From NCBI GenBank assembly GCA_951394405.1, contig OX596336.1:1860001-1924000 (forward strand): DNA of 64,000 nt. The letters run 5' to 3'. A model generated the notes under the pieces. The model made no database searches, was not told the DNA's origin, and saw only the letters and a program-made list of their open reading frames with translations. Numbering within the stretch: position 1 is the stretch's first letter; each line of letters begins with the position of its first letter. Positions 36,387-46,355 of this stretch are shown here, in pieces. The DNA is from Coprinellus micaceus. Its lineage: Eukaryota; Basidiomycota; Agaricomycetes; Agaricales; Psathyrellaceae. Both the position numbers and the translations under genes were made by a program.

Positions 36387-37729
36387 TTACTTGACCTCGA
36401 GAAGCTTGACCTCTGCGAGATACGATCAGGGACATGAAGCAGGATGGGAGACCCAACGACATACCAAACGTGAGGGTGGAGCTGGGGGGGATGCCCTCGA
36501 GCTTCTGCTTGCCGTAGGCGAGACCGGGAGGGATGGTGAGAACGCGCTCCCCACCGACCTTCATACCAGCGATACCCTGATCCCACCCCTTGATAACCTC
36601 ACCCTTTCCGAGCCTGAAGTAGAAAGGCTTGCCCTTAACGTTCTTATCGAAGACGCTCCCGTTGTTGAGCTTTCCGATGTAGCGCATGCCAACACGGGCG
36701 CCCTTCTTGGCCTCAGCACCATCACCGACCTTGGTGTCCTTGAATTGGAGACCACCAGGGAGCTCCTTGACGGCGGCGGGCTCGTCGTCCTTCTTCTTCT
36801 CTTTCTTCTCCTTCTTTTCCTCGGTGGGGGCGGGTGCTGCCTTGCCGTCCTCAGCCTTCAACTTCTTGTTCTTCTTCTCCTTAGCCTCTTTGGGTTTCTC
36901 AGCAGCAGCATCGGAGTCACGGCTGCGCTTGGCAGGTTTGGGGGCCTCCTCCTTGACCTCCTCGAAGCGGCTGCTCAGAATGAGCAATCAGTCGTTAAAT
37001 CGGGTTTCCAGTCGTTGTAGTAACGCACCTCGCATCGCTCTCGAGCTCAAGGCCCTCAAGATCCTCGGGGTTCATCTCGACATCAGAGCTAACATCGTCA
37101 AGGTCATAACCCTCCTCATCGCTACCCAACTCGCCGTCGCCGTAAGGATCCTCATCATCGTGCTCTGGAAACGGGAAGATTGTCAGACGCCAGAAATGCT
37201 AAAAAGAGAAAGCACTGACTGATGTAGTTTCCGGTGAGGTACACAACGCTGTGAAGAAATGCCTGTCAGTGGCCATTGAGCGGGAATATTTTGGGGAACC
37301 TACTTCTTGCCAGAGTTGGACAGAACGTAGTCCCTGTCCTCAAGAAGAACGAGGTTGATGACGCTCTGCTCAATCTGTATGTGCCGTATCAACAAGAATG
37401 CCACATGCGGATGACGAGTGGCCTACCCTTCCAGCAGTCAAGGGCGCGAGGACGGTGGTGGTGTAGGTGCCCTGGGGTGCGTCCTCATCCTCCTCCTCAT
37501 CCTCCTCCAAGTCGTCAGCAGTGATGGCATTGTATCCCAGCTTGATAACAGAGCGGCCATTAGCATCCGCAAGCTCCTCGCCGAAGGAGATGTTGGTAAT
37601 GCGAATGTCGGCGGGGGGTGTGATGGCCTCCTCAGCGCCACCCTCGAGCTTGAGGCTCCTGGAGAGATTGTTAGCACTGTCAACGATGTCCAACGCGTCT
37701 TCGACTCACCAGACTTCGACTTCGGCCAT
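36387..37729 (-). CDS. FPR4: Nuclear FKBP-type prolyl isomerase (Fpr3/Fpr4-like)
   Basis: Starts MAEVEVW split by an intron, then [11 protein letters not shown] and [12 protein letters not shown], the nucleoplasmin-like N-terminal domain of Fpr3/4. Acidic stretches follow ([22 protein letters not shown]), then a long Lys/Glu-rich region ([14 protein letters not shown]). The C-terminal FKBP domain reads [53 protein letters not shown], and after the last intron EVKLLEVK. In yeast these proteins sit in the nucleolus and isomerise histone H3 tail prolines as histone chaperones. The active-site aromatic and hydrophobic residues look conserved. Its start is only 157 bp from the divergent ARPC4 start. 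Confidence 0.95.
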
Positions 37730-37886
37730 TGTAGGAGTAGGATGCAAGGTGGTGGTGGTGGTACAAAGTTGACTTGTATGTCAAAAAAATGTTCAGCGCT
37801 CAACTTCGCGTGACCGCGCCTGCAGATTGAAGCTCCGCCGTTGTGGATGATGTTGGTGTGAGGGGTGGAGCGTGTCAAGAGCAGCC
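37730..37886. promoter_or_regulatory. Short bidirectional promoter, FKBP / ARPC4
   Basis: 157 bp lie between the two divergent start codons, so both promoters and both 5' UTRs must share this interval. No named motif is clear; there is a GGT/GGTGGTGG run on the plus strand near 37745-37760. Confidence 0.6.
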
Positions 37887-38696
37887 ATGGTGAGTGGGTC
37901 CCATTCCTGGCCCCGGACACCGTCTCATGGGGCTTAGTCCAACGTCCTCAGACCCTATCTCGCCGCGGTGCGCTCAACACTCACTGCAGCCTTGACCCTC
38001 GAGAACTTCTCGTCCCAGGTGCGCAGTTTCACACTCTCGATGATCTGAATCCTGATCCCCTCGGCGCAGGTCGTAGAAAGGCACAACAAGCCAGAGGTCG
38101 AGGTCCAGTGAGTACTTCAAACTATGCGGTGAATGTAGCTGATCGCCCCATAGAACATCCCTGGAGGTCTTGCTCAATCCCCTCACCATTTCCCGTAATG
38201 AGAACGAGCGCGTATTTGTCGAGCCTTCTGTGAATTCCGTCCGGGTTAGCATCAAGATCAAGCAGGCAGACGAGATCGAGCGGATTCTCGCACACAAGTT
38301 CACAAGATTCATGACCCAGCGTGCGGAGAGCTTCATTGTATTGAGGAGGAAACCTGTGCCAGTGCGTAGTAACCTCTCGCGAACCCCTATAGCCGGTATT
38401 GATCAAAGCCACCAGGGTTATGACATATCCTTCCTGATCACCAATACGCACTCCGAGACCATGCTCAAGCATAAGATCGTCGATTTCATTATTCAGTACG
38501 CGAACTGGCTCGTTCAATGTGTATTCGTCTGACCAGATACCCCAGGTTTATGGAGGAAGTCGACAAGGAGATCAGTGAGATGAAGCTTAGCCTGAACGCG
38601 AGAGCCCGTATCGTGGCAGAGTCCTACTTAACAGCTGTACGTACCTCCCTTATCCCTTGGAATATCCGTATTAACACCCTCCAGTTCAATGCATAA
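37887..38696 (+). CDS. ARPC4: Arp2/3 complex subunit 4 (ARPC4, p20)
   Basis: Highly conserved throughout: [132 protein letters not shown]. The length of about 168 residues matches the family. ARPC4 is a core structural subunit of the Arp2/3 complex, which nucleates branched actin at endocytic patches. The first coding exon is only the ATG (37887-37889), followed at once by a GTGAGT donor; the next exon starts at 37938. At least five introns interrupt this small gene. It is convergent with the GNAT gene, 84 bp apart. Confidence 0.97.
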
Positions 38697-38780
38697 TCTT
38701 TAGAGATACCCGTGCGGCCCTCGACCGTTGTATAACAAGCATAATCATTCCCAATATCATAACACTGGATGGGCTCCACA

Positions 38781-39395
38781 CTAATTCGACTTCGCCCCTA
38801 TCCTGTTTTCTAACCTCGCCTTCACCTCGGTCTTCCATTCCCTCTCCAGGATCGCATAGCCCGCAACATCTGTCCATCCATCTTGACCGTCTGTCCACCA
38901 TTCCTTCTTCAGTCCCTCTTGACGAATCCCAGCAACCTTCTCAAACCATCCCCTCATCGGTTCGTTTTCCGCGGACGTTTCGAACGATATCCTGTGGAGT
39001 CCCTTCTCCTCGAAGATATATTGGAAGAGCGTGTAGAAAATCTCCGCTGTCAACCCCTTCCCCAGGAACTTGGGAGCGATAATGATTCCCGCCTCGCACG
39101 TCTTGTGAAAGTTGTCCATGCTGAATACACCAGTTGGTCCTGCCAATTCATACTCCCCTTCATCATTCAGAGCGAAGGCGTACAAATCGAGGATAGAAGC
39201 ATCCCTCGCTCGAGACTCCCTCCTTGCCTTGGCCTCTTCAGCAGTGAAATGGGCCGGCAAGATTTTGAGATATTCAAGGGTAGTAGGGGCACATCGGAGT
39301 GTAGCGATGGTTGCATCGAATTCTGGGCCAGGCCTCGTTAGCTTGACGCGTTTGCTGGGCGAATACAGCGTTATGGGGTCTTGCGGTACAGCCAT
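38781..39395 (-). CDS. GNAT-family N-acetyltransferase
   Basis: A single exon of 204 residues starting at MAVPQDPITLYSPSKRVKL. It follows the RimJ/RimL-like GNAT layout: N-terminal substrate strand region, GVFSMDNF, CEAGIIIAPKFLGKGLTAEI (the Q/RxxGxG/A acetyl-CoA loop appears as KFLGKG), then GLHRISFETSAENEPMRGWF (beta-6 and the Asn of the late motif) and a C-terminal YAILEREW block. By family it moves an acetyl group from acetyl-CoA to an amine, perhaps a small molecule. The substrate is not predictable. The in-frame extension upstream of this ATG has no earlier ATG. Confidence 0.9.
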   Translation of the reverse strand: MAVPQDPITLYSPSKRVKLTRPGPEFDATIATLRCAPTTLEYLKILPAHFTAEEAKARRESRARDASILDLYAFALNDEGEYELAGPTGVFSMDNFHKTCEAGIIIAPKFLGKGLTAEIFYTLFQYIFEEKGLHRISFETSAENEPMRGWFEKVAGIRQEGLKKEWWTDGQDGWTDVAGYAILEREWKTEVKARLENRIGAKSN

Positions 39396-39839
39396 GATGG
39401 TAGTAGTGATGTGAGGGTCGACAAACAGCTCAGGTTGAGCCCGCGACGAGTCACACTGGACTGGTATGTGGGCCAAAACTGTGAGGCCCCTCAATCAGTT
39501 CATCCGGTGCCGCGAGCCACAAGGCCGATCACAGGTCGGGGTGGCATATGGCATGGAAGACAAGTGGAAATAGAGAATCGAGATAGATGGGTTTGAGGCC
39601 GTTGAGGGGCTCTCCACCAGTAAAGCGACCGTGGAGGCACAATAGCAAGCTATACAGGATTATAGAAATGAAGGGCAAGCGTTGCGAACAGGCAACACGA
39701 CTATATACACAGCGTAAAGTGATTAAGGCGGGATTGGAGTAGGCCGAATAAAGGGTAATGTGCAGTGAGAAAACTGAAAATAAGAATGCAACAAGATGGA
39801 ACCCCAACGAGGTGCTTTCCCTCGGAACCGCCTCCTCCT
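39396..39839. other. GNAT 5' region and helicase 3' UTR
   Basis: Gap between two minus-strand genes. Nothing coding or repeated was recognised. Confidence 0.4.
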
Positions 39840-42800
39840 CTAAGCACCAGAAGTTGATGCCTCTCCAGAGTTGGCGTCTGCGTTCTGGCGCCTCACACCA
39901 AACAATTCGATCAGATCTAGACGTAAATATTACGGTGAGTCTATGGGATCATCTGTGGTCGCACGTTGGGATGACCCACCTTGAAGGCGAGCTTCCTTCT
40001 GCTGCCTCTGCGTCTCCCTGCTCTTGATGCCCGCAAAGGCCTATGATACCAACACCATGAGCAAACAGCATTGAGAGAAAGGCACAGTCTGACAAACACA
40101 CCTCCTTGATGAGCTTCTTCTTACGGTCCTGGATCTCAAGGACCTTAGACTCGACGGTATTCTCGGCAATGAGCTGATAGACATGGACATTCTTCTTCTG
40201 TCCGATCCGATTGACACGGTCGATGGCCTGAGACTCAATTCCTTCTTGCCACCAGCTACGAATAGTCCACGGTCAATGAGGGGACTAGACATTAGATTAA
40301 TTGAACGAACTCACGGGTCCATCAGGAAGACATTGTTTGCGACGGTCAAATTCAAACCAAGGGCACCCTACAGCAATATTAAGCGTGCGATCTGAGGGGT
40401 AATGAGCTCGTTGAGCACGTACCGCCTTCAAGGAAATCAACATGACCCTCGGGTTCCCCCCATCCACGCCAGTGCTCAGATCCATATCATCATCAACTAG
40501 ATCCTTCTCGAGGTCCTTATCTTCCTCGCCCGCGGAATCATTCTCAACAGGCATAAAGTCGTCGTCGCTGTCGGAGCCTACACCCGTAGAATAATTGACC
40601 TTGCGCGAAGCCGAACGGCGACTGGAAGTCCTGCGCAATGCTCCGGGACGGGATGATGAGGCTGAGGCAATTGGAGTTGGCTCCGGCTCCGGCGCCTTCT
40701 TAAGGGGAACGGAGAACTTCTCAATGGCTTCCTGCCTGCGCCTTGCAGACATCTTTCCGTCAAAGCGGACGAAGGGGATCCTAACATCGAGTCTTAGTAA
40801 ACAGTTGAAATGTGGTAGAGGAGAATGAGGCACCCTTCCTCTTCAAAGGCCTCTACGACCTTGTCCAAGAACGAAGTGAATTGAGAAAAGACCAAACACT
40901 TTTCGTCGGCTGGGATGAGCTTCAGAAGCTGGACGAGTTGGTCAATCTTGGCGGAGGATCCAGCGCAGGTCTCAGGCGTTTCTTCGCGTGCACGAGGAGC
41001 TTGGGTGAGCTCCATTGGAGGGGGCCTCTCGATCAAGTCCGCGACAGTGAGCGTGCGGCGGTCCTGAATGAGATTTAAAATACGGTGCAAGTTAAAAGTG
41101 GGCGGATGAACTTACCATTGGGCATCGAGCGTCCCGGTTGATGACCTCCATGATACTTCGAGTAATAGTCAGATATCAATTATTGAATTGAGGCAGAATA
41201 AACTCACCAAGCCACACAAAACTTGTGTGCACAGCTCGTAATCCTCGCATCATCCTGAAGCACGTTAAAGCAAATAGGACACTCCTCACAATCTTCGATC
41301 GCCTGGAGGAGAGCGTCCTGCAGCTTCAACTTCTCTTCAGGTGTAAGAGGCTTGGCAGGTTTATCTCCTTCAGCACTTGCCGCTTCCGCTGCGTTGAGCT
41401 CGTCCAGGTAGTTCGCAGGGAGAAGGCCGGGATGCAGAACGAGTTGACGGAGCCTGGTCAACATGCTGAGGACGTTGGATTGGAACTGAGATGAACGTCA
41501 GCGGGGTACAGATGAGAGAATGGGGAGAGCCATACGATCGTTGAGTTGGAAGAGTTGAGAATGCGTTCAAAGCGGTTGGCGGAAATCTCTTCTATCTGGT
41601 CGTAGAGGCGACGGGCTTCCTCAGTCAGCGTTACGGGAACCCTGATCATCTCAACCTAGAGAGCGAATCAGACCAATGAATTGACCGCATGCGCAAGAAA
41701 CACGTACGGGAGGCAAGGCAATCAAAGGTACGCCATTTGCGTCTTGCATTTCCTTGGTTCGGCGAATGCAAATATGGCTCATAAGAGCCTAGAAAGACCA
41801 GGTCAGCAGCAGGACAACTCCGGAGGTATTGATGCATACCCTCAACAGTTCTGCACCAGAGGGTTCCCCATTCTTCAGGGGACGGAGAAGAAGGCGCTTG
41901 AAGAAGTCATCGCTGTCTAGAGGGCGACATATCTTCAAGAATGTGAGCATTGACCCCAGATCCTGCGAATTGTGATATGGTCAATGCAAGTAAGGGATTG
42001 TCAAACGATATTCGTTACCCTAGGAGAGTTAATCTGGGGAGCCGAAAGTTAACATTCCCCTTTCTGCCTAATTGGCATTAAAACTTACGATCGGTGTCCC
42101 CGAGAGGATCCAGCGCTTATCGGCGATCAACGCAACGACTGCTTGAGCCATCTTAGTCTTGGGATTGCGAATGACATGACCTTCGTCAAGAACAACTCGC
42201 TGTAAAGACCGTTAGCAAGGAATAATTATCAAGGCAATGGAGTGCGCAGGGATATGCTGACCTTCCAGGGAATGCTCATCAGCGCACCCTCCACCTTCTT
42301 TTTCTTGGTCCCCGCACCACCCTGAGCGGCCGCACCATGCTCACCCGTAATGGTTTGGTATGTTGTAATAACGATGTCGTACTTCTGGAGATCAGCAGCA
42401 GAGATGTTCCTGTTGTTACCGTAGTAGAGGTACGTAGAAAGGTGCCCAGGGACGACATGGTCAGTGATCTGTTTCTCCCAATTCGACAAGACGGAGACAG
42501 GCGCCACTATACACGTAAGAAAGGAGTGTTAGAGCTGACTTCCACAGGGGTGGAAAGGGGAAGACGCTTACCAATCAAAGTTGACTTGCAGAACTTGTTG
42601 GGGGTGTTGTCGTTACGAGTAGCCAGGATCAGAGCGATCATAGTAAGGGTTTTGCCCAAGCCCTACAAACGCTGTCAGACCCTGCGTCCCCACCATGAGG
42701 AGGGGCTTACCATAGCATCACCAACCAGAGCACCTTTCCCCAGAACGGGGGCGGCCTCTTGAGGACTCTTAGTTGCCACTTTGGGGCGAAGTGAGTTAGT

Positions 42801-44706
42801 ACGTATAACGCACGCGAGGTACCTTGGCTTACAATTGAAGTAGAACGACTGGAGTAACAGTTAGTAAATTTCAAATTCAAGGTACGAATCACATACCCTG
42901 CCGGTAACCGGGTTCTTCTTGAACTGCCAGAACTGCACGGGCGCGTCCACCTCCTTAGTGGGCAAAACGGGGTTCTCCTTCTCGATACACCATTGCAGGG
43001 CTTGCAGCTGGTGCTTCAAAAGATTAACCTTCAAGTTACCCTTCTCTGTACCCGGGGGATCGGTGTGAACAGGCAGGTTCAAAATGTCGTCCTTTGTACA
43101 AATCGAATCCAAGAGCGACTCTCGACGACCTTCATCGTTGACTTTCTCGAGAGTATTCAGCATCTCTTGAAGCTCAGCAGCCTTCGCGATAGCCTCCTGC
43201 TGCTTCCTAATTTTCTCGAGTTGAGCTGGGCTCGGCCCTTGGGGCTGCTGGCCAGCAGCGGGACGACCATTCTGAGACGAGGCGTATGCATTCCCGTACG
43301 AAGGGGGAGCGCCGTAGGCTGCGGCTGAAGACGTGTCATACCTGGTGCTATTATAAGCCGACCCGTTGTACCCAGTGCCGGTTCGACCACCGATGATATT
43401 TGCCGAGCTGGAGCTCGCCGCTGCGGGTGGGCGGCTGGGTGCCGATTTGCGGGTATTGCTGGGGAGCTTGGAGAGCACCGTGATGCGGTTGTTGGGATGC
43501 CCGTAGAATTTGAGGGTGCTGAAGGTGGGTCAGTCTTATTGTCTCGTAAAGCAAACACAGGGCTCCGGGGATGACTGACATGGATAATGTATACCCAACG
43601 GACCCACTCACTAAACGTATATTAGCTATAAGAAGCCAACCCGAGCTTGTGAAGATACATACAGTTTCCGTCGTTAATGACACCCTCGACAGTAATTTGT
43701 TTCGCGTCCATCAACGGGGCGAGTTTGGAAGCGACTCCTCGAGGAATGTGGCCGACCTGAACACGGCTAATGTTTTTCACCTGTATGGCATTTCTGGTGC
43801 AAGGTTCAGGTGCTAGAGATACCAGGTTGGGTACGACGGACTTACCTATCATACGCGTTCGTAGGCTCTCGCATGAGAAGAACCTCCTCGCCGGGGCCGA
43901 CGAGACCCCTGTAGTGTCGAATACCAACAACCTCCGAGGTGAGTTGGCCATAGAGTTCGTCCTGGATCTCCTCCACAGGAGTTGCGGCATCCTCCTCTTC
44001 CTCAGCGATCATTGCCCGACGCGTTCCTTGAGTCATAGGCGGGGGAATGAGCGCCATGGGGTCTACTGCTCCCGCCTTGCGTTTCAACGCGGTGCTAGTG
44101 CTGGCAGACGGGACTGCATGCCTGATAACAGGGGCAGTGGGTCGCACAGGTGCTTTGACCCTCGCAGTTTCTGGGATGTCTGCGGGGTCAATACGACCTA
44201 GAGACACGGCAATTCGAATCTTTTGCTGATCTGTCGCGCTAAATGAAGGAGTTCGCTGAGCTTCTGTCTGCCATAATGGTTACGAAAACGAAAACGCGTA
44301 CTTCAGTTCCTTGAGGCTGGGGATGGTGTCGAGTCTGACCAGGGCAATTTGGCGGAGGATATCAGGTGTGACGCAGCCCCTACAGAACAAGACAGTGTGA
44401 ATTCGTGATTTGCGGACGCCCAACACGTCAAACCTCACCAATGCCTCCATTCGACGGTTTCCGTACCAGTGGCTACGTCGGTGGTTGTTCGCCCGTACCT
44501 CAAGGTCCCTGGGCGCATGGTCGAGTTCTAGACCAGGGTTTGGTCAGTATATTCGCGCCAAAAGGGCGCCCTTCACTCACTTTGCATGGGGCTGGTCCAT
44601 GACATTTCGCGCGTGCGCTCTTGCTATACTGTCGCAGGCGTCAGCGTCGTCTCCCAGTCCGCATAATATCAAAGCTTACACCAAAAATATGACCAGGCGA
44701 CGCCAT
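39840..44706 (-). CDS. SNF2-family ATPase of Rad5/HLTF class with PARP-type zinc finger, HIRAN and RING
   Basis: The start MASPGHIFG (44706) splices to YSKSARAKCHGPAPCK, NSTMRPGTLRYGR and WRHWGCVTPDIL, a PARP-type zinc finger (C-x5-C, H-x2-C). A HIRAN domain follows (GIRHYRGLV, LLMREPTNAYDR, NAIQVKN, VGHIPRGVASKL; about 43640-43930). The SNF2 ATPase shows GKTLTMIALILATRN, APVSVLSNWEKQI, the RVVLDEGHVIRN motif typical of Rad5/Rad16/HLTF, and WILSGTPI. A RING finger CPICFNVLQDDARITSCAHKF interrupts it at about 41205-41300. The helicase C lobe ends with RVMLISLKA, SQAIDRVNRIGQ and ELFGVRRQ, stopping at 39840. Family knowledge points to post-replication repair: fork remodelling and ubiquitin ligase activity. 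The gene has many 50-65 nt introns. Confidence 0.93.
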
Positions 44707-44863
44707 TCTGCGGCGAGGAGAGTTGTGGAAAGAGAAGAGGAGCGCGTCGGTGACTCAAAATCTGCCACGGACGCGTCGGGGAGCCAAACAAGACCCAACG
44801 CGCCCAATTCATTAGTCGCGCTTTCCTTTTGCACCACATTACACCACCCACTCAGAGACCACC
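44707..44863. promoter_or_regulatory. Bidirectional promoter of helicase and NSE4, with MCB-like sites
   Basis: 157 bp separate the two divergent ATGs. It contains a perfect MluI cell-cycle box ACGCGT at 44771-44776, and related GCGCGTC at 44742-44748 and ACGCGC at 44798-44803. In yeasts MBF binds ACGCGT to drive G1/S expression of replication and repair genes. Shared G1/S control of both repair genes is inference. Confidence 0.55.
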
Positions 44864-46206
44864 ATGGCGCCGTCCGCAGAGTCCAGTGAGGGCACACCCT
44901 TCTCTGCCCCTACGCGGTACTAATGGACGTCCTTTAGACGCTGCTTTCGACCCAGACCAGGACCCAGAGGTCAAACGCGAGCTGCGGCAAAACTATCGTG
45001 CCTTGACGCGCCAAATAAGAGGTGCGTCGCGTCCAAAGTCGCCCAATTGAACGCCTGCTGAGAAGTGTAATGCAGATCAACAGGCGAATCTCAACCAGTA
45101 CTCGGCAAACGATGTCTTGGATCAGGTCAGGAGGGCCGACCAGCTCTTCGATAATGGTACGTTTGACCCCTCCCTCAGCGTGGTCCTCGAGTTTTGACAT
45201 TTTACTCCAGTCAAACAGCCCCAAGAAGCAACTCTAGACTCCCATTTCCTCCTCCTTGCGTCCAATGTTGGTGCCGCCAAGGCCCAGGCGATGAAGTCGG
45301 GCACGGGCACCTTTGACGTCGATGACTTTGTGGCAAAGTTGGTATCGTATATGGGAGGGAAGAAGAACCTCAACGAAGAGGATATCGAGAAACATATGGA
45401 TGGGGAGGACATGACCGATGTCACCCTGGACTGGGCGAAGATTGGGCGTAAAGCCTTGGCTAAGAGTCGGAGGGTACCAGCCATGGGCTTCATGTAAGCC
45501 CCCGCCGCTTCGCACTTTCCTTGATGGCGTTGACCAGTTACTTCTAGGTTGGGACCCTTGTCCATCGAGCAGAAGAAGAGAACGCACACCCAGCGCCAAA
45601 AGGCTGAAAAGAACAATGCAGAGGCCAAGGCCCCACAGCAACTGAAGGAGGAAGACATCCAACGTTCAGAGAACGAGACTGTCAAGAACGTCGCGCAGGT
45701 CAGAATTCAGCGGATCAAACCGACTAGCTTTCCTCCCTAACTCTTCTGTCCTTGCTATTGTAGCTCCAAACCCTGCTCGAAGAGTCCGGCCCAGTCAACC
45801 TCTTCACGTTCGTCGTCAACCCCAATGACTTTGCTCAGTCCGTCGAAAACATTTTCTACCTCTCCTTCTTGATTCGAGACGGGAAGGTCGCCCTCGAAAC
45901 AAACGAAGAAGGCGAGCCTACTATTTGTACGCCTAATTCCCCCATCCCGCTTTCCCTTCCTAACGTGACATGCCAGTCGCTTGCGATGCCCCTTCGGACC
46001 AAGACTACCAGGATGGCCTGAAGAAGAACCAAATCGTGCTCGAGTTCGATATGGCGGTTTGGAAGGTGCGTCCCGTGTAGACTTTGCACTCTGGTAAATA
46101 ACTGACCGCTCTTCAGCGTGCCACCGAGGTATTCAACATCACAGAATCTATGATACCCCAGCGACCACCAGCTCAAACCAAGCTTGGCAACAAGTGGTAC
46201 GGCTAG
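44864..46206 (+). CDS. NSE4: Nse4 kleisin subunit of the SMC5/6 complex
   Basis: The assembled exons read MAPSAESN, then DQDPEVKRELRQNYRALTRQ, ANDVLDQVRRADQLFDN and VKQPQEATLDSHFLLLASNV. Next come FDVDDFVAKLVSYMGG, MTDVTLDWAKIGRKALAKSR, RVPAMGFMLGPLSIEQKKR and, near the end, GPVNLFTFVVNPNDFAQSVENIF, which is the Nse4 C-terminal winged-helix block that contacts the SMC head. Nse4 is the kleisin that bridges Smc5 and Smc6 in DNA repair and replication-fork protection. Start context and exon phases are consistent (first intron after the codon for Ser8). It is convergent with the gelsolin-like gene, 149 bp apart. Confidence 0.93.
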
Positions 46207-46355
46207 AGGCCACTTCACAGGACCCCGCTCAGCGTACTCTTTGCACCTCTATCCCGATGTTGTCCCAATACTACTATTAATGCCTATGTTCCGCTAATAC
46301 ATAGTGTATATTTGTTTCCTAGAGTGTTGTTCCATCCATCCAATCCATGTACTAA

